7,193 bases of DNA from DATKMG01 sp035541995. Lineage in GTDB: Bacteria > Acidobacteriota > Terriglobia > Versatilivoradales > Versatilivoraceae. The translations under genes and the position numbers were made by a program. The notes under the pieces are model-generated. The model was not told the DNA's origin and ran no database searches. It worked only from the letters and a program-made list of their open reading frames with translations. This document shows, piece by piece, positions 6,601-7,193 of this stretch. Position 1 is the first letter of the stretch, and the number at the start of each line of letters is the position of its first letter. Location: positions 1 through 7,193 of the forward strand of contig DATKMG010000220.1 in the NCBI GenBank assembly GCA_035541995.1. Reading direction: 5' to 3'.

Positions 6601-6964
6601 GAGCACCAACTTTTAAGTCGATGATAAGTCGGAGAGTATCGTTCACGTTCAGCGTCAGTGGCTCTCGCAGGTATTTCACGAAATTCTTAGCTTCAACGGT
6701 TAGACGGTACTGGCCGATTGAAAGGTGGAGCAGTGAGAAATTTCCCGCTTTGTCAGAATGGACGATTCGCGTGGCGCCGGTGTTTAATTGCGTCACGGTT
6801 ACTGTCGCATTTGGGATGACCGCCCCCTGTGGGTCTCGAAGGACTCCTTCGATGGTTCCACTACCGTCCTGGGATCGGACAGGGAGCGTCAGGCTCAAAA
6901 ACAAGGAAAGACAAAGAGCTATTGATCGGATTGGGTTGCACAGGCAATGGGAATTCCTTTTCAT
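3626..6964 (-). CDS. Oar-like TonB-dependent receptor with carboxypeptidase regulatory-like domain
   Basis: This 1112-residue outer-membrane protein probably imports a large substrate, such as an oligosaccharide, peptide or chelate, using TonB energy; the ligand cannot be told. An N-terminal signal peptide MKRNSHCLCNPIR followed by a Leu-rich core (1-31) leads into a carboxypeptidase-regulatory/Cna-B-like beta domain at about 38-95 (GVLRDPQGAVIPNATVTVT, then SIGQYRLTVEAKNF). A plug region follows, with LDLPLNGRN (152-160), NGLRPESNNFLIDG (194-207) and TRSGGNNLHGSLYEFLRND (253-271). An aromatic-rich barrel fills the remainder and ends ALKFSF, with the terminal Phe typical of Bam-inserted barrels. 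No TonB box is obvious. A close Cys pair (C841, C848, CHDDTGPC) in a predicted loop could form a disulfide. The frame extends to a TTG at 7021, but the ATG at 6964 is preferred because it has GGAGGTG upstream and gives a proper signal peptide. It lies 97 bp upstream of the selenoprotein's ribosome binding site region. Confidence 0.9.
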   Translation of the reverse strand: MKRNSHCLCNPIRSIALCLSLFLSLTLPVRSQDGSGTIEGVLRDPQGAVIPNATVTVTQLNTGATRIVHSDKAGNFSLLHLSIGQYRLTVEAKNFVKYLREPLTLNVNDTLRLIIDLKVGAPQEVIQVTDEAPLVETASTAVGKVTTSREILDLPLNGRNFAQLGVLQAGAAPLTLGLAQAGGTLRSGQAFAINGLRPESNNFLIDGARNINTVDAGFALKPPLDSIAEFRILTSGSPSEFGGFVGSNTNLVTRSGGNNLHGSLYEFLRNDVFDARNFFSTEVEPLKQNQFGGTLGGPIRKNKTFFFGYYEGFRNRQGVTRTAGVPTLLEREGDFSQSKDASGQVPPLINYFTGQVVPGNKLPAEMIDPISQRLLSYFPLGNVAPNLFTSTEVARNRSDQFGIRMDHRFSPDDEFFGRYLFAQSSNFNPISINGAGVPGFPVGDDLRTQNLLASETHSFSPGLINFFRFAYFRNKFDFDQRFNHTPPSALGFNVQPTLDTATGPTFIQFSGGIASVGDPITGPRNTVQRSFEFSDSVSWIHGNHSLKFGGEYRWNAVDGEQGIASNGFFVFAPFPMSQAFANFLIGAPVVFFQAGGDWPRGLRNYELAAYAQDEYRISSRLTLSLGLRYQVDSPYTEIQNRLAAFVPGQKSQIQPNAPVGLLYPGDPGISDGLVPVYKKGFGPRVGFSWDPTGAGLMSVRASYGMYYEGMANGQGGILQAPISAPPYLQARQVGNIFLSAFGIPGPTFADPFQGNSNPFPPNSFPVPITHLTLANDLKPPYVQNWNLSLQRELPRKFLLEARYVGTKGTRLPRFIEANPSIYIPGVSNPSNIDRNRIYAGCHDDTGPCDFGSIGLISGSANSNYHAMQWTLSRRLAQAFYFSTSYTFSKSLDYVSSLNESGSAPTNVAGENDLAQNPFDLRAEHGPSLFDARHRFVMSGSWDLPFFKSSSGATHVFLAGWQVSGIANFSSGTPFTVYDGRNVAQQGSAPEITGFPASRPNVIRDPNQGPKTVEQWFDTGAFQQLDPVANAGQFGNAGRNIVRGPGLGVVDLSLLKNFRIREVTQIQFRAECFNVANHANFYLPDNDINSPTFGRILQAGPPRLLQFALKFSF

Positions 6965-6973
6965 TGTAGCATG

Positions 6974-6980
6974 CACCTCC
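6974..6980 (-). promoter_or_regulatory. Ribosome binding site fixing the receptor start at 6964
   Basis: GGAGGTG on the minus strand lies nine bases before the ATG at 6964-6962. The spacing is slightly long but the match is strong. The upstream TTG at 7021 has no comparable site, and using it would place 19 extra residues before the signal peptide. An intervening ATG at 6972-6970 is out of frame and stops after three codons. Confidence 0.6.
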
Positions 6981-7024
6981 GCAAGCAGGCTGATTCTCGG
7001 GTTTCGCAGTATCGAGTGCAAAAA

Positions 7025-7038
7025 CCAAATTCATTTGG
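7025..7038. other. Short palindrome in the receptor leader region
   Basis: CCAAAT and ATTTGG flank two bases (tc). The site lies about 60 bp upstream of the receptor ATG and would be in the 5' leader or core promoter. It could be a small operator half-site pair or nothing; six-base arms in an AT-rich stretch are weak evidence. Confidence 0.25.
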
Positions 7039-7080
7039 AAGTTCTTTATGTGAAATTAAAGCTTAAAAGGTGGGATGGTT

Positions 7081-7109
7081 TGTCACAACAATGTAAAAGA
7101 TTTGTGACA
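7081..7109. promoter_or_regulatory. Dyad, candidate operator upstream of the receptor gene
   Basis: TGTCACAA (7081-7088) and TTGTGACA (7102-7109) are perfect eight-base inverted repeats with centres 21 bp apart, two helical turns, as expected for a dimeric regulator binding one face of DNA. The dyad lies about 115-145 bp upstream of the receptor ATG. The regulator is unknown. Confidence 0.45.
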
Positions 7110-7129
7110 CTGAATAGCGGTGTTCAGTG
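7108..7129. promoter_or_regulatory. Second dyad overlapping the first
   Basis: CACTGAA (7108-7114) and TTCAGTG (7123-7129) form a seven-base inverted repeat around an eight-base centre. It shares bases 7108-7109 with the neighbouring dyad, so occupancy of the two could be mutually exclusive. The rest of the right edge (7130-7193) contains only a small actcg/cgagt dyad (7163-7177) and no recognisable gene. Confidence 0.35.
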
Positions 7130-7193
7130 GCACACGGGGTGGGAATGCGCGTGGCAATCAAGACTCGCCAGACGAGTGTTCGACCGGCACACT

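Noticed and set aside
6965..7021. Extended receptor N-terminus from a TTG at 7021
   Set aside because: It would bury the signal peptide behind 19 residues and lacks a ribosome binding site; the ATG at 6964 has one.
7081..7109. CRP/FNR-type binding site
   Set aside because: The half-sites TCACA and TGTGA are in the opposite order to a CRP site (TGTGA-N6-TCACA) and far too widely spaced.

Overview
The window looks like a chromosomal segment of a soil or environmental Gram-negative bacterium, most likely an acidobacterium. The main evidence is a very large Oar-like TonB-dependent outer-membrane protein (signal peptide, carboxypeptidase-regulatory-like domain, LPLNGRN plug motif, C-terminal Phe). 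A single-pass coiled-coil protein of a type I associate with that phylum adds weaker support. The phylum is inferred from protein style; there is no rRNA or other marker gene here.

Layout. (1) Positions 41-751, plus strand: a Fic-fold protein whose HxFx(D/E)GN motif has lost its catalytic His, acidic residue and first Gly. Its frame is open to the left edge, so the true start may lie outside the window. (2) Positions 752-1242: no gene. This gap holds a striking 206-bp nested palindrome (807-1012) built of six hairpins in the order A-B-C-C'-B'-A', then a separate 10-bp-stem hairpin (1177-1200). (3) Positions 1243-2151, minus strand: a membrane-anchored coiled-coil protein with a beta-rich C-terminal domain and no assignable function. 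(4) Positions 2305-3525, minus strand: a two-domain AhpD/carboxymuconolactone-decarboxylase-like protein. An in-frame UGA sits exactly where the second Cys of CxxC belongs, and a SECIS-like hairpin follows with its loop 17 nt after the UGA. I read it as one 406-residue selenoprotein, not two genes. (5) Positions 3626-6964, minus strand: the TonB-dependent receptor-like protein, followed toward the right edge by an upstream region rich in dyads (7025-7193).

The three minus-strand genes run in the order receptor, selenoprotein, coiled-coil protein. The first two are 97 to 100 bp apart and may be co-transcribed. The third has its own weak promoter candidate.

The most important result is the selenoprotein: a naive annotation would split it into two ORFs and lose the active site. 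In its second domain the Glu, second Cys and His of the active site are all gone, so redox chemistry should rest on C105-x-x-U108 in the first domain. The nested palindrome and the degenerate Fic protein are the next most unusual items.
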